Source of the DNA: an uncultured Sulfitobacter sp.
Lineage (GTDB): Bacteria; Pseudomonadota; Alphaproteobacteria; Rhodobacterales; Rhodobacteraceae
Direction: 5' to 3'
Length of the DNA stretch: 64,000 bases
Assembly: GCA_913060815.1 (NCBI GenBank)
Contig: CAJXSZ010000005.1
Span: forward strand, 62,001-126,000
The first letter of the stretch is position 1. The number at the start of each line of letters is the position of its first letter. Shown piece after piece: positions 63,703-64,000 of the stretch. A program made the position numbers and the translations under genes. The notes under the pieces are model-generated. The model searched no databases. It was not told where the DNA came from and saw nothing but the letters and a program-made list of their open reading frames with translations.

Positions 63703-64000
63703 ATGCAACGCTTGCTCACAAACCATAAAAATATCACGGCAACACGGCTTGAGGATGTGGCCGCTGTCGCATTGGGGGCAGGGCAAGCACGCCTGAAGCT
63801 TGAGAGCTTTGCGCTAACAGCAAATAACGTCACCTACGCCGCATCAGGCTTTGCCATCGGGTATTGGAAGTTCTTTCCTACGGATGTCGAAGGCGAGGGT
63901 TTGGTCCCTGTCTGGGGCACCGCCGAAGTTGTCGAAAGCGCCAGTGACGCGCTCGCTGTTGGGACACGGCTCTATGGCTTCTACCCGCTGGCGCAGGAAT
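63703..64000 (+). CDS. DUF2855-like protein, truncated by the window edge
   Basis: Open frame MQRLLTNHKNITATRLEDVAAVALGAGQARLKLESFALTANNVTYAASGFAIGYWKFFP to the window end; MDR-like fold pattern. Confidence 0.65.
   Translation, partial: MQRLLTNHKNITATRLEDVAAVALGAGQARLKLESFALTANNVTYAASGFAIGYWKFFPTDVEGEGLVPVWGTAEVVESASDALAVGTRLYGFYPLAQE

Noticed and set aside
1-64000. CRISPR arrays, tRNA/rRNA genes, prophage or IS elements
   Set aside because: No regularly spaced repeats, no cloverleaf or rRNA sequence noticed, no integrase, transposase or phage structural ORFs.

Overview
This 64 kb window looks like alphaproteobacterial chromosome, most likely Rhodobacteraceae/Roseobacter-type judging by gene content, ispDF fusion, ntrBC-ntrYX-trkAH-hfq-hflX order and DUF6456/DUF6477 proteins. 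It is densely coding and mostly core metabolic or housekeeping. I call about 59 CDS: guaA, metA, lipA, hpt, amtB, ispDF, dusB, ntrBC/ntrYX, trkA/H, hfq, hflX, hemB, mfd, bdhA, psuKG, thiE, ctaA, gyrA and others. I see no tRNA, rRNA, CRISPR array, prophage or intact mobile element. The most interesting signals are non-coding. (1) A compact intergenic sRNA candidate upstream of bdhA, with a promoter-like TTGGCG-N17-TATAAA, a stem-loop, and an orphan intrinsic terminator. (2) A structured extragenic repeat with an identical 29-nt head followed by two hairpins whose sequences differ between copies but still pair; two copies plus one degenerate copy. (3) A divergent gene pair (DUF4198 / HupE-UreJ) whose ATG start codons physically overlap (CATG), leaving no intergenic region. 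(4) A regulatory-looking intergenic region before a DUF6456 HTH gene with two near-consensus CtrA boxes and four ATTGTT hexamers. (5) An inverted repeat straddling a predicted gyrA -10 element. No novel multi-gene defence or biosynthetic system is evident. All functional names come from recognising protein motifs in the translations; no database search was run.
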